Shown: one piece after another, positions 19,656 through 29,505 of the stretch
Layout of the letters: each line of letters opens with the position of its first letter
Numbering within the stretch: the first letter of the stretch is position 1
DNA from: Pyrinomonadaceae bacterium
GTDB lineage: Bacteria > Acidobacteriota > Blastocatellia > Pyrinomonadales > Pyrinomonadaceae
Length of the DNA stretch: 64,000 bases
Assembly: GCA_030841105.1 (NCBI GenBank)
Contig: JAVEDE010000117.1
Location: forward strand, 1-64,000
Reading direction: 5' to 3'
Program-made: the position numbers and the translations under genes
Notes under the pieces: model-generated
Told to the model about the DNA's origin: nothing
Databases searched by the model: none
Seen by the model: only the letters and a program-made list of their open reading frames with translations

Positions 19656-21770
19656 TCACTTCGTCCCGTCCACGCGGCGCACGTCCACGATCTCGGCTTG
19701 AAAGGCGCGCAGGACTTGCTGCACCGACGGGTGGTTCTCGGCCAACTCGCGCAGGCGTCGCCGCTCCTCTGCTTCCGCTTCGCGCGCCGACGCACGCTCG
19801 GCGTCCTCGTCGCCGACGCTGGTCTCGCCCTTCTCTTTGACCACGATGCGCACGCCCATCTCGCGCCCGCACACGACGGCGCACACCTCGCGCAGAAGTT
19901 TGACGCTCTCCGGCTTCGCGAGATTGTCGCGCAGGTGCTTGGCCTCCGGCGCGAACTCGACGTACAACTCTTCGCCCTCGACCGAGACCTTGCGCGCGCC
20001 TTCGAGCGCGATGGCGAGAAACGGTTTGCGCCGCTCTTCGAGTCCCGTCTTGATCCGCTCAATGGCGCTGCCCGCCGCGCTCGAAGCCGACATGACGTAC
20101 GCGTCGCCGGACGACTCACGCGCGGGCGTGTGTGCCGCGGCAGTGGCGGGCACGGCTGCTGCCGCGGGCGCGCCCTGCTGCGGCGAAGGCGGCACGAGTT
20201 TGAGCGGGGGCGACTGCGACGCCGACGCAGTGGTGGCGTTGATGGGCGGTTCTTCCCACGGCGGCGCTTCCCACGGCGGCGTGTCCGCCGCTGCGGTGGC
20301 CGCCTTCGACACGAATGAACTATCTGCCAGTTGCGCGCCGGACTTCGCGGCGTCGTTCGCCGGAGACGCCGCAGCGTCGAGCGAAGTTGAAGAGGTTGAC
20401 GCGGCCGAGGCTTCGCGCCCCGCCTCTTGCTCCGGCGACGCGTTGGCGCGCGAGGCTGGAGTTACTCCTCTACTACTGCCGCCGCTCTTGCCGCCTCCCG
20501 TGTATCCGCTACCGCTTCGCGGCGCGCTGCCGCCGCCACCGCTGCCGCCGCCCGTCGGCGCGGGCGTGGACGCCGAACCGACGGCGGGCGCTTTACCTGT
20601 ACGTAAAGCTTCTTCGAGCGCGTTCAGGCGTTCAAGCAAGAGGCCGAGCGGAGCGAGGCGTCGCATCTCGATCAACTTGACCAAGCCGATTTCTAGTTGA
20701 TAACGCGGGTGCGCGCCCTCGCGCAAAATGCGCTCCGTCTCCGTCAGGCTGTGGAAGAAACGCACGAGGTCTGACTCGGAAAATTCATTCGCAGCGAGTT
20801 GCAGTTCCCTGCGCTCGGCGTCGTTGGCGTCAAGCCCTTCGGCCGCGTCGCCCGCCACCTTCACCACCAGCAGATCGCGCACGTGCGACATCAGGTCGCG
20901 GCAAAAATTTCGTAGGTCGTGTCCGCGCATCACCAAGTCGTCCACGACGGCGAGCGCGTCGCGCGGCGCGGCTTCCGCAATCGAGCGCATCACGCGCCCG
21001 CGCAACTCCGCCCCGGCGATGCCGAGCGCGGCCTCAACGTCGGCGACGGTGATCTCCGCGTCGCTGAAACTGATGACCTGATCGAAGGCCGACTGCGCGT
21101 CGCGCATAGAGCCTTCCCCGGCGCGCGCGATCTCGCGCAGGGCTTCGTCGGCGACGTTGATTTTTTCGGCGTCGGCGATGAGCCGGAGTCGTTCGGCGAT
21201 GCGCGCCGTGGCGATGGTGCGAAACTCGAACTGCTGGCTGCGCGAGAGGATCGTGTCGGGAATTTTGTGCGACTCGGTCGTCGCCATGATGAAGACGACG
21301 CGCGGCGGCGGCTCTTCCAAAGTCTTCAAGAGCGCGTTGAAGGCCGCGCCAGACAGCATGTGAACCTCGTCAATGATGAAGACTTTGTAGCGGTCGCGCG
21401 CCGGGCTGACGCCGACCGTGTTGATGATCGAATCGCGCACGTTGTCCACGCCCGTGTTCGAGGCCGCGTCAATTTCGAGCACGTCAATCGAACGCCCCTC
21501 GGCCACCTCGCGGCAAGAGGCACACTGATCCTTGTCGGTCGTCTTGCAGGGCGTCGCCGTGGGTCGGTCGGACTTGTGACAGTTGAGAGCTTTGGCGAGC
21601 AAGCGCGCCGTCGTCGTCTTCCCGACGCCGCGTGCGCCGGAGAAGAGATAAGCGTGGTGGAGGCGTTCGTGTTCGAGCGCGCCGCGCAATGTCCGCGTGA
21701 TCGGCTCTTGCCCGGTCACTTCCTCGAAAGTTTGCGGACGCCATTTGCGTGCGATGACTTGGTAAGCCAT
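19656..21770 (-). CDS. dnaX: DNA polymerase III subunit gamma/tau
   Basis: [48 protein letters not shown], Zn-binding Cys, [23 protein letters not shown]. Confidence 0.97.
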   Translation of the reverse strand: MAYQVIARKWRPQTFEEVTGQEPITRTLRGALEHERLHHAYLFSGARGVGKTTTARLLAKALNCHKSDRPTATPCKTTDKDQCASCREVAEGRSIDVLEIDAASNTGVDNVRDSIINTVGVSPARDRYKVFIIDEVHMLSGAAFNALLKTLEEPPPRVVFIMATTESHKIPDTILSRSQQFEFRTIATARIAERLRLIADAEKINVADEALREIARAGEGSMRDAQSAFDQVISFSDAEITVADVEAALGIAGAELRGRVMRSIAEAAPRDALAVVDDLVMRGHDLRNFCRDLMSHVRDLLVVKVAGDAAEGLDANDAERRELQLAANEFSESDLVRFFHSLTETERILREGAHPRYQLEIGLVKLIEMRRLAPLGLLLERLNALEEALRTGKAPAVGSASTPAPTGGGSGGGGSAPRSGSGYTGGGKSGGSSRGVTPASRANASPEQEAGREASAASTSSTSLDAAASPANDAAKSGAQLADSSFVSKAATAAADTPPWEAPPWEEPPINATTASASQSPPLKLVPPSPQQGAPAAAAVPATAAAHTPARESSGDAYVMSASSAAGSAIERIKTGLEERRKPFLAIALEGARKVSVEGEELYVEFAPEAKHLRDNLAKPESVKLLREVCAVVCGREMGVRIVVKEKGETSVGDEDAERASAREAEAEERRRLRELAENHPSVQQVLRAFQAEIVDVRRVDGTK

Positions 21771-21832
21771 AAAGCTATCAGTTGTCTCTCGTCAATCGGT
21801 CGGTCAGCGGTGGTCGCTCGTCCGGTAGTTGG

Positions 21833-22204
21833 TCAGTCAGCCGTGCGCTCGAAAAATTCGATGCGGTTGTCGAAGGGGTCGAAGAGGGAGAAACGCTCCA
21901 TCCCCGCGAGCGCGATTTCGTCTTTGGTGCGCACGCCGTTCTGTTCGAGATAGCTTCTGACCGCCGCGACGTTTTCGACCTCGAACGCGGGGTGGCGTTT
22001 CGACTTGCTCTGGTCGCGCTCGACGCCGATGTGCAGTTGAATGTCCGCGATCTCGAACCAGAGGCCGCCGTTCGCTCTGAGGGGCGCGGGCTTCTCGATC
22101 TCCGCGAGGCCGAGCACGCGGCCGTAGAAATCGCGCGCCTGTTCCTCTGCGCCCGGCGGGATGCAGAGTTGCACGTGGTCGAGTCGTTTGACGTTGATTT
22201 TCAT
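21833..22204 (-). CDS. VOC family (glyoxalase/bleomycin resistance-like) protein
   Basis: VKRLDHVQLCIPPGAEEQARDFYGRVLGL...FDPFDNRIEFFE; ATG at 22204. Confidence 0.88.
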   Translation of the reverse strand: MKINVKRLDHVQLCIPPGAEEQARDFYGRVLGLAEIEKPAPLRANGGLWFEIADIQLHIGVERDQSKSKRHPAFEVENVAAVRSYLEQNGVRTKDEIALAGMERFSLFDPFDNRIEFFERTAD

Positions 22205-22350
22205 GCGTGACCCGGAAATGAAAAAGAGTTGCCGCGCTTCGTGGGTGCGTTTTGGTTTCTCTCGCGGCGGCGACGCTGGATTGTGCTCCAAACTCGCCCG
22301 CCCCGGCAACCCTCACGCGCACCTTTCGCGGCAACTCTTTCCCGGATATG

Positions 22351-22458
22351 GTCAGACTTCGGACTGACCCGCAACACACGCGGTCAACGCTACCGTTGCT
22401 CCATTCCTGGCCTGGCGGAGTTCGCGAGACGAGCGTTGTGCGGAGCCCGAAGTCTGAT
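22351..22458 (-). ncRNA. ffs: Signal recognition particle RNA (4.5S-like)
   Basis: Minus strand: TCAGACTTCGG...CCGCCAGGCCAGGAATGGAGCAACGGTAGCG...CCGAAGTCTGA. Domain IV GGAA tetraloop with the GAGCAACGGUAGC side and complementary 5'/3' ends; near dnaX, tRNA-Ser and tadA. Confidence 0.88.
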
Positions 22459-22568
22459 AAATTGTCAAACCCGACAAGCGGCGCGCGTTGCGCGCCTCAT
22501 ACCTTGCCCGACGCCGTTTACTTTAACCCGTGCGCCACGCGTTGCGCAAACGCGTCGTGCAGCCGCCG

Positions 22569-23078
22569 TCAAGTCCCGTTGAAGCCGATGCTCATGCGGC
22601 GCACATTCGCGCCCGCGAATTTGCCTGTGGCTTTGACCCGCGCGAGCATGGCGTTGGCCTCGGCGCGCGTCCGCCCCGCGTAGACGGCCATGAAGTGCGC
22701 GCTCGACAGCGTGCCCTCGTAGAAAGTCTCGCCGGGTTCGCCGCACCCTCGATCCGTAAAGACCTTGTGGCGCGGGAACAGAGCCTGCGCCGCCAGTCGC
22801 TCGTCTTCCGGCACGAACTTCTGGCAGTCCTGTTCCGACGCTTTGATGCTCTTCAAAATAACTGCGTAGAAAGGTTCGCTCCCCCAGATCACCGCCCGCG
22901 GGGGAAGGCGGAACGGCAGGTCGTGCGGCTCGAACTTCAAGTCGCCCGTCCGGCACGGCAGCGTCGGGTCGCCACAGACCGTGCCCTTCGGCTGCGGTCT
23001 GCGCGTGCGCTGCGCTTGACTCGCGCCCGTCAACAACAGACAGAGCAGCACGGCGCTCATGAAGGTTAATTTGTTCAT
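22569..23078 (-). CDS. Secreted hypothetical protein
   Basis: Signal peptide MNKLTFMSAVLLCLLLTGASQAQ. Confidence 0.7.
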   Translation of the reverse strand: MNKLTFMSAVLLCLLLTGASQAQRTRRPQPKGTVCGDPTLPCRTGDLKFEPHDLPFRLPPRAVIWGSEPFYAVILKSIKASEQDCQKFVPEDERLAAQALFPRHKVFTDRGCGEPGETFYEGTLSSAHFMAVYAGRTRAEANAMLARVKATGKFAGANVRRMSIGFNGT

Positions 23079-23148
23079 GCGCTTTACAGGGTTGCCGTCC
23101 GTTCGCGGGGACGTTCATCGCAGACGCGCCGTCCCGGCCACATCGCCG

Positions 23149-23676
23149 CTAGATTTCCGTCTTGCGGTGCGCGACGAGACGCAGCAACTTATTGATCCCC
23201 AGGTGCAGCACGGCGTACACGACGATGGCGAGCAAGATTGAGAGCGCGAGGCGCGCGCCGCCCGCCGTCGGCTCGGCCACGATGCCCTTGAAGGGCGCGT
23301 AAAACGGATCGCTGATCGTGTAAATAAACTTCACGAATCCGGCGGTGGAGCGCGCGGCCAGAAGCGCGAGCAGGAACCTGATGGCGAGCAGGGCGTAAAT
23401 CACCCAGAAGATGAAATCCACGACTTGCGAGATGCGCGCTGCCCCGCGCCCGCGTTCCACCTCCCGCTCCGTCTCGACCACTTCGTCGAGAGCCTTGCCG
23501 CGAAACTCCCCGGCGACGTGCTCCATCCGCTCGGCTTCGGGGCGTGTCGTCGGGCGGTCGGCGCGGGCGGCGATCTCGGAGTTCACGTCGCCTTCGACTC
23601 CGGCCTTGAGCGCTTCGTGCTGCGCGAGGCGGCGCGCCTCGTCGGCGGCGAGTTTGTCATCTTGCATGAAAGTCAT
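23149..23676 (-). CDS. YGGT-like membrane protein
   Basis: VVDFIFWVIYALLAIRFLLALLAARSTAGFVKFIYTISDPFYAPFKGIV. Confidence 0.82.
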   Translation of the reverse strand: MTFMQDDKLAADEARRLAQHEALKAGVEGDVNSEIAARADRPTTRPEAERMEHVAGEFRGKALDEVVETEREVERGRGAARISQVVDFIFWVIYALLAIRFLLALLAARSTAGFVKFIYTISDPFYAPFKGIVAEPTAGGARLALSILLAIVVYAVLHLGINKLLRLVAHRKTEI

Positions 23677-23695
23677 TCCTTTATTTGAACGAAGG

Positions 23696-23782
23696 CGGAG
23701 AGGGTGGGATTCGAACCCACGGTGGAGTTTCCCCCACACAGCATTTCCAGTGCTGCCAATTCAACCACTCTTGCACCTCTCC
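23696..23782 (-). tRNA. tRNA-Ser (anticodon GGA)
   Basis: GGAGAGG acceptor stem, long variable arm, T-arm GGTTCGAATCC, anticodon loop CTGGAAA. Confidence 0.95.
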
Positions 23783-23787
23783 GAAGA

Positions 23788-23866
23788 CAGTAACAAGTGA
23801 CGAGTGACAAGTGACGAGCCAAACCCTGTCCTTAGCTCGTCACTTGTCACTCGTCACTTGTTACTG
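23788..23866. repeat. Heptamer-iterated inverted repeat (family A) between two tRNA-Ser genes
   Basis: cagtaacaagtgacgagtgacaagtgacgagc...gctcgtcacttgtcactcgtcacttgttactg. Confidence 0.92.
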
Positions 23867-23877
23867 CAATTTTGTGG

Positions 23878-23964
23878 CGGAGAGGGTGGGATTTGAACCC
23901 ACGGTGGAGTTTCCCCCACTCCGGTTTTCGAGACCGGTGCACTAAGCCACTATGCGACCTCTCC
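23878..23964 (-). tRNA. tRNA-Ser (anticodon CGA)
   Basis: GGAGAGG acceptor stem, long variable arm, GGTTCAAATCC T-arm, anticodon loop CTCGAAA. Confidence 0.95.
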
Positions 23965-23974
23965 GCAAAAGTAA

Positions 23975-24045
23975 AAGTGATGAGGGATGAGGGATGAGTT
24001 AAAGACAGTTTCTTTGTTAACTCATCACTCGTCACTCATTACTTT
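23975..24045. repeat. Heptamer-iterated inverted repeat (family GATGAGG)
   Basis: agtgatgagggatgagggatgagttaa...ttaactcatcactcgtcactcattact. Confidence 0.75.
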
Positions 24046-24520
24046 TTCTGCGCGCTCTAAAGAATGCTTGCATCACTTCGCGGCATTCCGTTTCGAGCAC
24101 GCCCGCCGTTAATTCCATTCGATGATTCAAAGAACCGGCATCGCAGATGCGGAAGATTGACTCGACCGCACCCGCCCTTTCGTCGCGCGCCCCGTAGACG
24201 AGACGCCGCACGCGCGCCTGCACCAGCGCGCCCGCGCACATCGCGCACGGCTCGATGGTCGAGTAGACCACCGCGCCCGCGAGCCTGTAGTTTTCAATCC
24301 GGCGTGCCGCCGCGCGCAGGGCGATGATCTCGGCGTGCGCGGTCGGGTCGCAGTCAGTGCGCGTGCGGTTTCCCGCGACGGCCAACAGTTCCCCTGCGGG
24401 ACTGACGACGCACGCCCCGATGGGCACTTCGTTGCGCTCCGTCGCGGCGGCGCGCGCCGCGTCTAAAGCCACGCGCATCCAGCGCGCGTCGGCGTCAACT
24501 TCCACCTCAGGCTCAAGCAT
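24032..24520 (-). CDS. tadA: tRNA adenosine(34) deaminase TadA
   Basis: AHAEIIALRAA, STIEPCAMCAGALVQARV. Confidence 0.95.
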   Translation of the reverse strand: MLEPEVEVDADARWMRVALDAARAAATERNEVPIGACVVSPAGELLAVAGNRTRTDCDPTAHAEIIALRAAARRIENYRLAGAVVYSTIEPCAMCAGALVQARVRRLVYGARDERAGAVESIFRICDAGSLNHRMELTAGVLETECREVMQAFFRARRKSNE

Positions 24521-24639
24521 ATCGCGCTACAGACGCTTTCAATCAGCGGCAGACAAAAATTGACTATAGGCACGCCCGCGCCCGCTGTCAAGCGAGCAGA
24601 CTTTGACGCCCCGCGCCCGTTTCTGCCACACTTCGCGGC

Positions 24640-25665
24640 ATGCCCGAACACACCTTGCGCGCCCTCGCGCCCTTCGATTTCGCGTCCACCGCGCGCTTCC
24701 TGCGCTTCACCGACGCCGAAGCCGTGGACACTTTCACGGACACTCCCGAAGGCGGTCGCTATGCCCGCGCGATCCATTTCGGCGAGCAACTTTTCCTGCT
24801 CTCAGTCGAACCGGACGGCACGCCCGCGCGCCCCACGCTCCGTCTCAAACTCGCGCCGGAACGATTCGTCACCCAACAAATTTTGGACGACGCGGCGCGC
24901 GTGGTGCACGACATGTTCAACCTCGCGCACGACCTCGCGCCGTGGCGCGCGCGACTCGTGCGCGATCCCTTGATGCGGCGGCTCGAAGCAGAGCATAGGG
25001 GTTTGCACCTGCCCCGCTGGCCTTCCCTGTTTGAAGCCTTAGTCACTTCGATCCTCTTGCAGCAGATCGCGACGAGCGTGGCGATCACGTTCCGGCGTCG
25101 CGTTGTCGAGCGATACGGCGAGCGTCTGGAACTGGAAGGCGAAACTCACTTCGCCTTCCCGCGCCCCGAAACCTTGACGCGCGCGTCCGTCGAAGAGTTG
25201 CGCGCGCTCGGCCTGTCGAACGCGAAGGCCGCGTGCATCATCGAGGCGGCGCGCGCGTGCGCGTCCGGTGAACTCACTTCCGCGTCGCTTGAGCGAGAAG
25301 ATAACGAGACGGTCATCGCGCGCCTGTCGGCCTTGCGCGGCATCGGGCGTTGGACGGCGGAGTGGGTCTTGATGCTGCACTTCGGACGCCCCGACCTGTT
25401 CCCCGCCGCCGATCTTTTCCTGCGCGGCGTCGTCGTCAAGTATTACAACCGGGGCGCGGCGATGAACGAGCGCGAGATTCGCGCGTTCGCCGCCGGGCGT
25501 TGGGGCGGCTTCGAGTCTTACGCCGCGCTCTACTTCCTCGCCGGGATGCGCGCCGGAACTATCACGCTTAAACCGGAGTGCGTGTTATCATCCGATCAAC
25601 GCGATGCGAAGCCGACGCATCGCCGCATGCGAAAGAAGACGACCGACCGACACGATGAAACCTGA
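24640..25665 (+). CDS. DNA-3-methyladenine glycosylase (AlkA-like, HhH-GPD)
   Basis: FEALVTSILLQQIATSVA, LSALRGIGRWTAEWVLMLHFGRPDLFPAADLFLR. Confidence 0.9.
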   Translation: MPEHTLRALAPFDFASTARFLRFTDAEAVDTFTDTPEGGRYARAIHFGEQLFLLSVEPDGTPARPTLRLKLAPERFVTQQILDDAARVVHDMFNLAHDLAPWRARLVRDPLMRRLEAEHRGLHLPRWPSLFEALVTSILLQQIATSVAITFRRRVVERYGERLELEGETHFAFPRPETLTRASVEELRALGLSNAKAACIIEAARACASGELTSASLEREDNETVIARLSALRGIGRWTAEWVLMLHFGRPDLFPAADLFLRGVVVKYYNRGAAMNEREIRAFAAGRWGGFESYAALYFLAGMRAGTITLKPECVLSSDQRDAKPTHRRMRKKTTDRHDET

Positions 25666-26683
25666 GATGCGTCCCAGAACACCGACCGGCTCACTCGCCG
25701 GCGGCGAACGCCAGCACACGGGCGGCTTCCGCCCCCCCGCCGCGCAAACGAAAGAGACCGCCGCCCCCTCCGCCGCGACCGCCGACAAATCTCCAGACTC
25801 TTTCACCTTGCTCGGCCGCAAACTCTCGGCTTCCGAATTCAACACGGCGATGGTGCATTTCTACCGCGGCGAGGTGCAACGCTCGAACACGTGGCGCAAC
25901 CGTCTCGACACGACGACCAACTGGGCTGTGCTCACGGCAGGCGCGACGCTCTCCTTCGCCTTCAGTTCGGCCGAGAACCCGCACTTCGTCATCCCGATCA
26001 ACTCCGTGCTCGTCGCCTTCTTCCTCTTCATGGAAGCGCGCCGCTATCGCTACTACGAAATCTGGGCGAGCCGCGTGCGCATCATGGAGACGGGCTACTT
26101 CGCGCAGATGCTCTCGCCGAGCGCGACGCAGGATCAGGAGTGGGCGGAGCATCTCGCGGCCGACATGCGCGCGCCGCACTTCACCATCAGCGAGTGGGAG
26201 GCCGTCGGGCGTCGCCTGCGCCGCAACTACCTCTGGATTTTCATTCTGCTGGCGGTCAGTTGGAACTTGAAAGTTTACCTCCACCCGTTCCCCGCGCGCG
26301 GCTTCGAGATGTTCGTCCGGCGCGCAGGGATCGGCTCGCTCTCCGGCGAGTTCATGTTGATGTTCGGCGTCATCTTCAACGCCGTGGTCTTCATCTTCGC
26401 GTTCGCCACCGTGCGCCTGAAACAGGCGACGGGCGAGGTGCTGCCGGATCACGACTTCAACTTTCACCCGATCCGCACCGTGACGACGACGCTCTCACGC
26501 GCCACCAAGCAACGCCGCGTCACCGAACGCCGCACCAAGCGGGCGCGCCAGCGCACGCGCACCACGCGCCCCGGCCACACCGGCGCACTCACCGGCAACC
26601 TCAGCGGCGAATGGAAACGCCCCGACACCGGCGACCTCCGCCCAGCCGACCGCGAGCCGGTCGCGGAAGAAACGTTGACTTGA
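25655..26683 (+). CDS. DUF2270-type membrane protein
   Basis: FYRGEVQRSNTWRNRLDTTTNWAVLTAGATLSFAFS; several TM segments; ATG at 25655 overlaps the alkA-like gene end. Confidence 0.8.
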   Translation: MKPEMRPRTPTGSLAGGERQHTGGFRPPAAQTKETAAPSAATADKSPDSFTLLGRKLSASEFNTAMVHFYRGEVQRSNTWRNRLDTTTNWAVLTAGATLSFAFSSAENPHFVIPINSVLVAFFLFMEARRYRYYEIWASRVRIMETGYFAQMLSPSATQDQEWAEHLAADMRAPHFTISEWEAVGRRLRRNYLWIFILLAVSWNLKVYLHPFPARGFEMFVRRAGIGSLSGEFMLMFGVIFNAVVFIFAFATVRLKQATGEVLPDHDFNFHPIRTVTTTLSRATKQRRVTERRTKRARQRTRTTRPGHTGALTGNLSGEWKRPDTGDLRPADREPVAEETLT

Positions 26684-26827
26684 AGTGACGAGTGACGAGT
26701 GACAAGTTAAAACCGTCAATCGTCACTCGTGAATCGTGAATAGAGAAAACGAGTTCTTTCTATTCACGATTCACGATTGACGATTTACTTGCTTCTCTCG
26801 TCACTCGTCACTTGTCACTCGTCACTG
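26684..26827. repeat. Nested inverted repeat: family A arms enclosing family B hairpin
   Basis: agtgacgagtgacgagtgacaagtta...[cgtgaatcgtgaatag...ctattcacgattcacg]...cgtcactcgtcacttgtcactcgtcactg. Confidence 0.9.
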
Positions 26828-26834
26828 TTTTCCT

Positions 26835-28334
26835 ATGCTTGAGTTGAACGGACAATCTCTGACGCTCGAACAGGTCGCGGCGGTGGCGCGCGGGGCGGAG
26901 CAGGTGCGACTCGCACCGGAAGCGCGCGAGCGCGTCGCGGCGTCGCGGGCGGTGGTCGAACGCATCGTGGAAGAGGGGCGCGTGGTGTACGGTGTCAACA
27001 CGGGCTTCGGGAAGTTGTCGGATTATTCGATCCCGCGCGAGGAGTTGCGCGAGTTGCAGTTGAACCTCGTGCGCAGCCACGCGTGCGGCGTCGGGCAGCC
27101 GCTCTCGTCGGACGAGACGCGCGCGATGATGTTGTTGCGCGCGAACGTGCTCGCGCTCGGCTACAGCGGCGCGCGCACAGTCATCGTCGAAACCTTGATC
27201 GAGATGTTGGAGCGAGGCGTTGTACCCGTCGTGCCGGAGAAAGGTTCGGTCGGCGCGAGCGGCGATCTCGCGCCGCTCGCACACCTCGCGCTCGCGGTCA
27301 TCGGCGAGGGCGAAGCATTTTACGAGGGCGCGCGTATGACGGGCGCGGAGGCTCTCGCGCGCGCCGGGATTCGCCCCGTCGAGTTGGAGGCGAAGGAAGG
27401 TCTCGCGCTCTTGAACGGCACGCAGGCGCTCGCGGCCGTCGGCGGTCTCGCGCTCCGACGCGCCGCACAACTCGCGCGCGCCTCGGACGTAGCGGGCGCG
27501 ATGTCGCTCGAAGCGTTGCGCGGCACGCCCGCCGCTTTCGACCCCCGACTCCACGACGCGCGCCCGCACCCCGGCCAGATCGAAGCGGCCGCGCACCTGC
27601 GCGAACTGCTCCGCGAGAGCGAGATCAGGGAGTCGCACAAGGAGAACGACCCGCGCGTGCAGGACGCCTACTCTCTGCGCTGCATGCCGCAAGTTCACGG
27701 CGCGGCGCGCGACTGTTTCCGCCACGCCCGCGCCGCCGTCGAGATCGAGACGGGCGCGGCCACAGACAACCCGCTCGTCTTCGCAGACACCGACGAACTC
27801 ATCTCCGGCGGCAACTTCCACGGCGCGCCGCTCGCCCTACAGTTCGACTACGCGGGCATCGCGCTCACGCACCTGATGAACATCAGCGAGCGGCGCATCG
27901 AACGTCTCGTCAACCCGGACATGAACGAGGGCTTGCCCCCGTTCCTCACGGCGCACCCCGGCACGTCCTCCGGCTTCATGATCGCGCAGGTGGCGGCCGT
28001 CGCGCTCTTGAACGAGATGAAGGTGCTGGCGCACCCGGCGACGACGGACAATTTGCCGACCTCGGCGGGCAAAGAGGATCACGTCTCGATGGGCATGACC
28101 GCCGCGACCAAACTTCGCAGCATGGTGACGAACGCCGAATACGTCCTCGCCATCGAACTGCTCGCCGCCGCCGAAGGACTCGAATACCGCGCGCCGCTCA
28201 AACCCGGCCTCGGCGTCCGACGCGCCTACGAAGTCGTCCGCGCACACGCCCCGCGCCTCACGCGCGACCGCGCCCTCTCGCCCGACATCGAACGCCTCGC
28301 CGCAGCCGTCCGCGCTGGCGAGTTTGATCTCTAA
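26835..28334 (+). CDS. hutH: Histidine ammonia-lyase
   Basis: VYGVNTGFGKL, MIO motif GSVGASGDLAPLAHLAL. Confidence 0.96.
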   Translation: MLELNGQSLTLEQVAAVARGAEQVRLAPEARERVAASRAVVERIVEEGRVVYGVNTGFGKLSDYSIPREELRELQLNLVRSHACGVGQPLSSDETRAMMLLRANVLALGYSGARTVIVETLIEMLERGVVPVVPEKGSVGASGDLAPLAHLALAVIGEGEAFYEGARMTGAEALARAGIRPVELEAKEGLALLNGTQALAAVGGLALRRAAQLARASDVAGAMSLEALRGTPAAFDPRLHDARPHPGQIEAAAHLRELLRESEIRESHKENDPRVQDAYSLRCMPQVHGAARDCFRHARAAVEIETGAATDNPLVFADTDELISGGNFHGAPLALQFDYAGIALTHLMNISERRIERLVNPDMNEGLPPFLTAHPGTSSGFMIAQVAAVALLNEMKVLAHPATTDNLPTSAGKEDHVSMGMTAATKLRSMVTNAEYVLAIELLAAAEGLEYRAPLKPGLGVRRAYEVVRAHAPRLTRDRALSPDIERLAAAVRAGEFDL

Positions 28335-28361
28335 AACTCACAACCAAAGTTTTTGGATTCT

Positions 28362-28422
28362 TTTGCGTCCCTGCGCCTCCGGCGAGAGTTTAATGTTCTC
28401 GACGGAGGCGCAAAGACGCAAA
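28362..28422. repeat. Long imperfect hairpin in hydrolase leader
   Basis: tttgcgtccctgcgcctccggcgaga-gtttaatgt-tctcgacggaggcgcaaagacgcaaa. Confidence 0.75.
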
Positions 28423-28484
28423 GAAAGATTTTTCAACTTTCCGCGTCGCCCGCGTTTAATCTTCTCGCGCGGGGCGGGAAATGT

Positions 28485-29408
28485 ATGTTGAAAAAGTTCG
28501 TCGTCAATCTCTGGTCTAACAAAAATTTCGGGTGGCGCATGACGCGCATCTGCGCGCTGCTCTGCGCGTGCCTGTTGGGGTATGTCATGTTGTTCGAGGA
28601 CAGTTTCATTTACTTCCCCGCGAAGTACCCGGAGGGCGTCTGGAAGCGTGACGCGCCGCGCGCACGCGAGGGGCAGATCGTCGCGCACATCGAGGACGTG
28701 CAACTCACGGCGGCCGACGGCGTGCGTCTGCACGGTTGGTACTGCACGCCGCGCGTCGGCCGCGCGGGCGGCGCACTCGAACTTGTCGAGGCGCGCACGA
28801 CGCTGCTTTTCCTGCACGGCAACGCGGGCAACATCTCGCACCGCTACGAGGTCATCGGCGACTTCATGCAACTGCCCGCGAACGTCCTGATCATAGATTA
28901 TCGCGGCTACGGCAAGAGCGAAGGCCGCCCGTCCGAAGCGGGCTTGTACGCGGATGCGCGCGCGGCGTGGGATTATCTGACGACGACGCGCGCCGTCCCG
29001 GCTGACCGCATCATCATCTTCGGCGAGTCGCTCGGCGGCGCGGTGGCAGTTGATCTGGCGAGCCAGACGAACGCGTGCGGCCTCGTCGTGCAGTCGAGTT
29101 TCACCTCGATTGCGGACATGGCGGGCGAGGTCTTGCCGTTCGTCCCGCGCTTCGCGCTCCGCACGAAGATGGATTCGCTCTCGAAGATCGCGTCCGTGTC
29201 GTGCCCGAAACTTTTCATTCACAGTCAGGCCGACGAGATCATCCCTTACCGCCTCGGCCGACGCCTCTTCGATGCGGCGGGCGAGCCGAAACGCTTCTAC
29301 GAAGTCAAAGGCGCGCCGCACAATCTCACATACGAGATCGGCGGCGCGCCTTACTACGAAGCGTGGCGCGACTTTATCAAGTCGTCGTGCGACGCGAAAC
29401 TTCGTTAG
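28485..29408 (+). CDS. Alpha/beta hydrolase, membrane anchored
   Basis: FLHGNAGNISHR, IDYRGYGKSEG, FGESLGGAVA; N-terminal TM; ATG at 28485. Confidence 0.92.
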   Translation: MLKKFVVNLWSNKNFGWRMTRICALLCACLLGYVMLFEDSFIYFPAKYPEGVWKRDAPRAREGQIVAHIEDVQLTAADGVRLHGWYCTPRVGRAGGALELVEARTTLLFLHGNAGNISHRYEVIGDFMQLPANVLIIDYRGYGKSEGRPSEAGLYADARAAWDYLTTTRAVPADRIIIFGESLGGAVAVDLASQTNACGLVVQSSFTSIADMAGEVLPFVPRFALRTKMDSLSKIASVSCPKLFIHSQADEIIPYRLGRRLFDAAGEPKRFYEVKGAPHNLTYEIGGAPYYEAWRDFIKSSCDAKLR

Positions 29409-29413
29409 ACTTC

Positions 29414-29505
29414 AACTGCGCTTCTACTTACTTAAAGGTTAACTGCGCTTCTACTAACTCAGAAGTTAACTGCGCTTCTACTTACTTAGAGGTTAACTGC
29501 GCTTC
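29414..29505. repeat. 27-bp tandem repeat, about 3.5 copies, overlapping the 3' end of the L,D-transpeptidase gene
   Basis: aactgcgcttctactta... units begin at 29414, 29441, 29468 and 29495. Confidence 0.9.

Noticed and set aside
22229-22683. Plus-strand ORFs across the SRP RNA locus
   Set aside because: No protein-like features; the region is explained by the minus-strand SRP RNA
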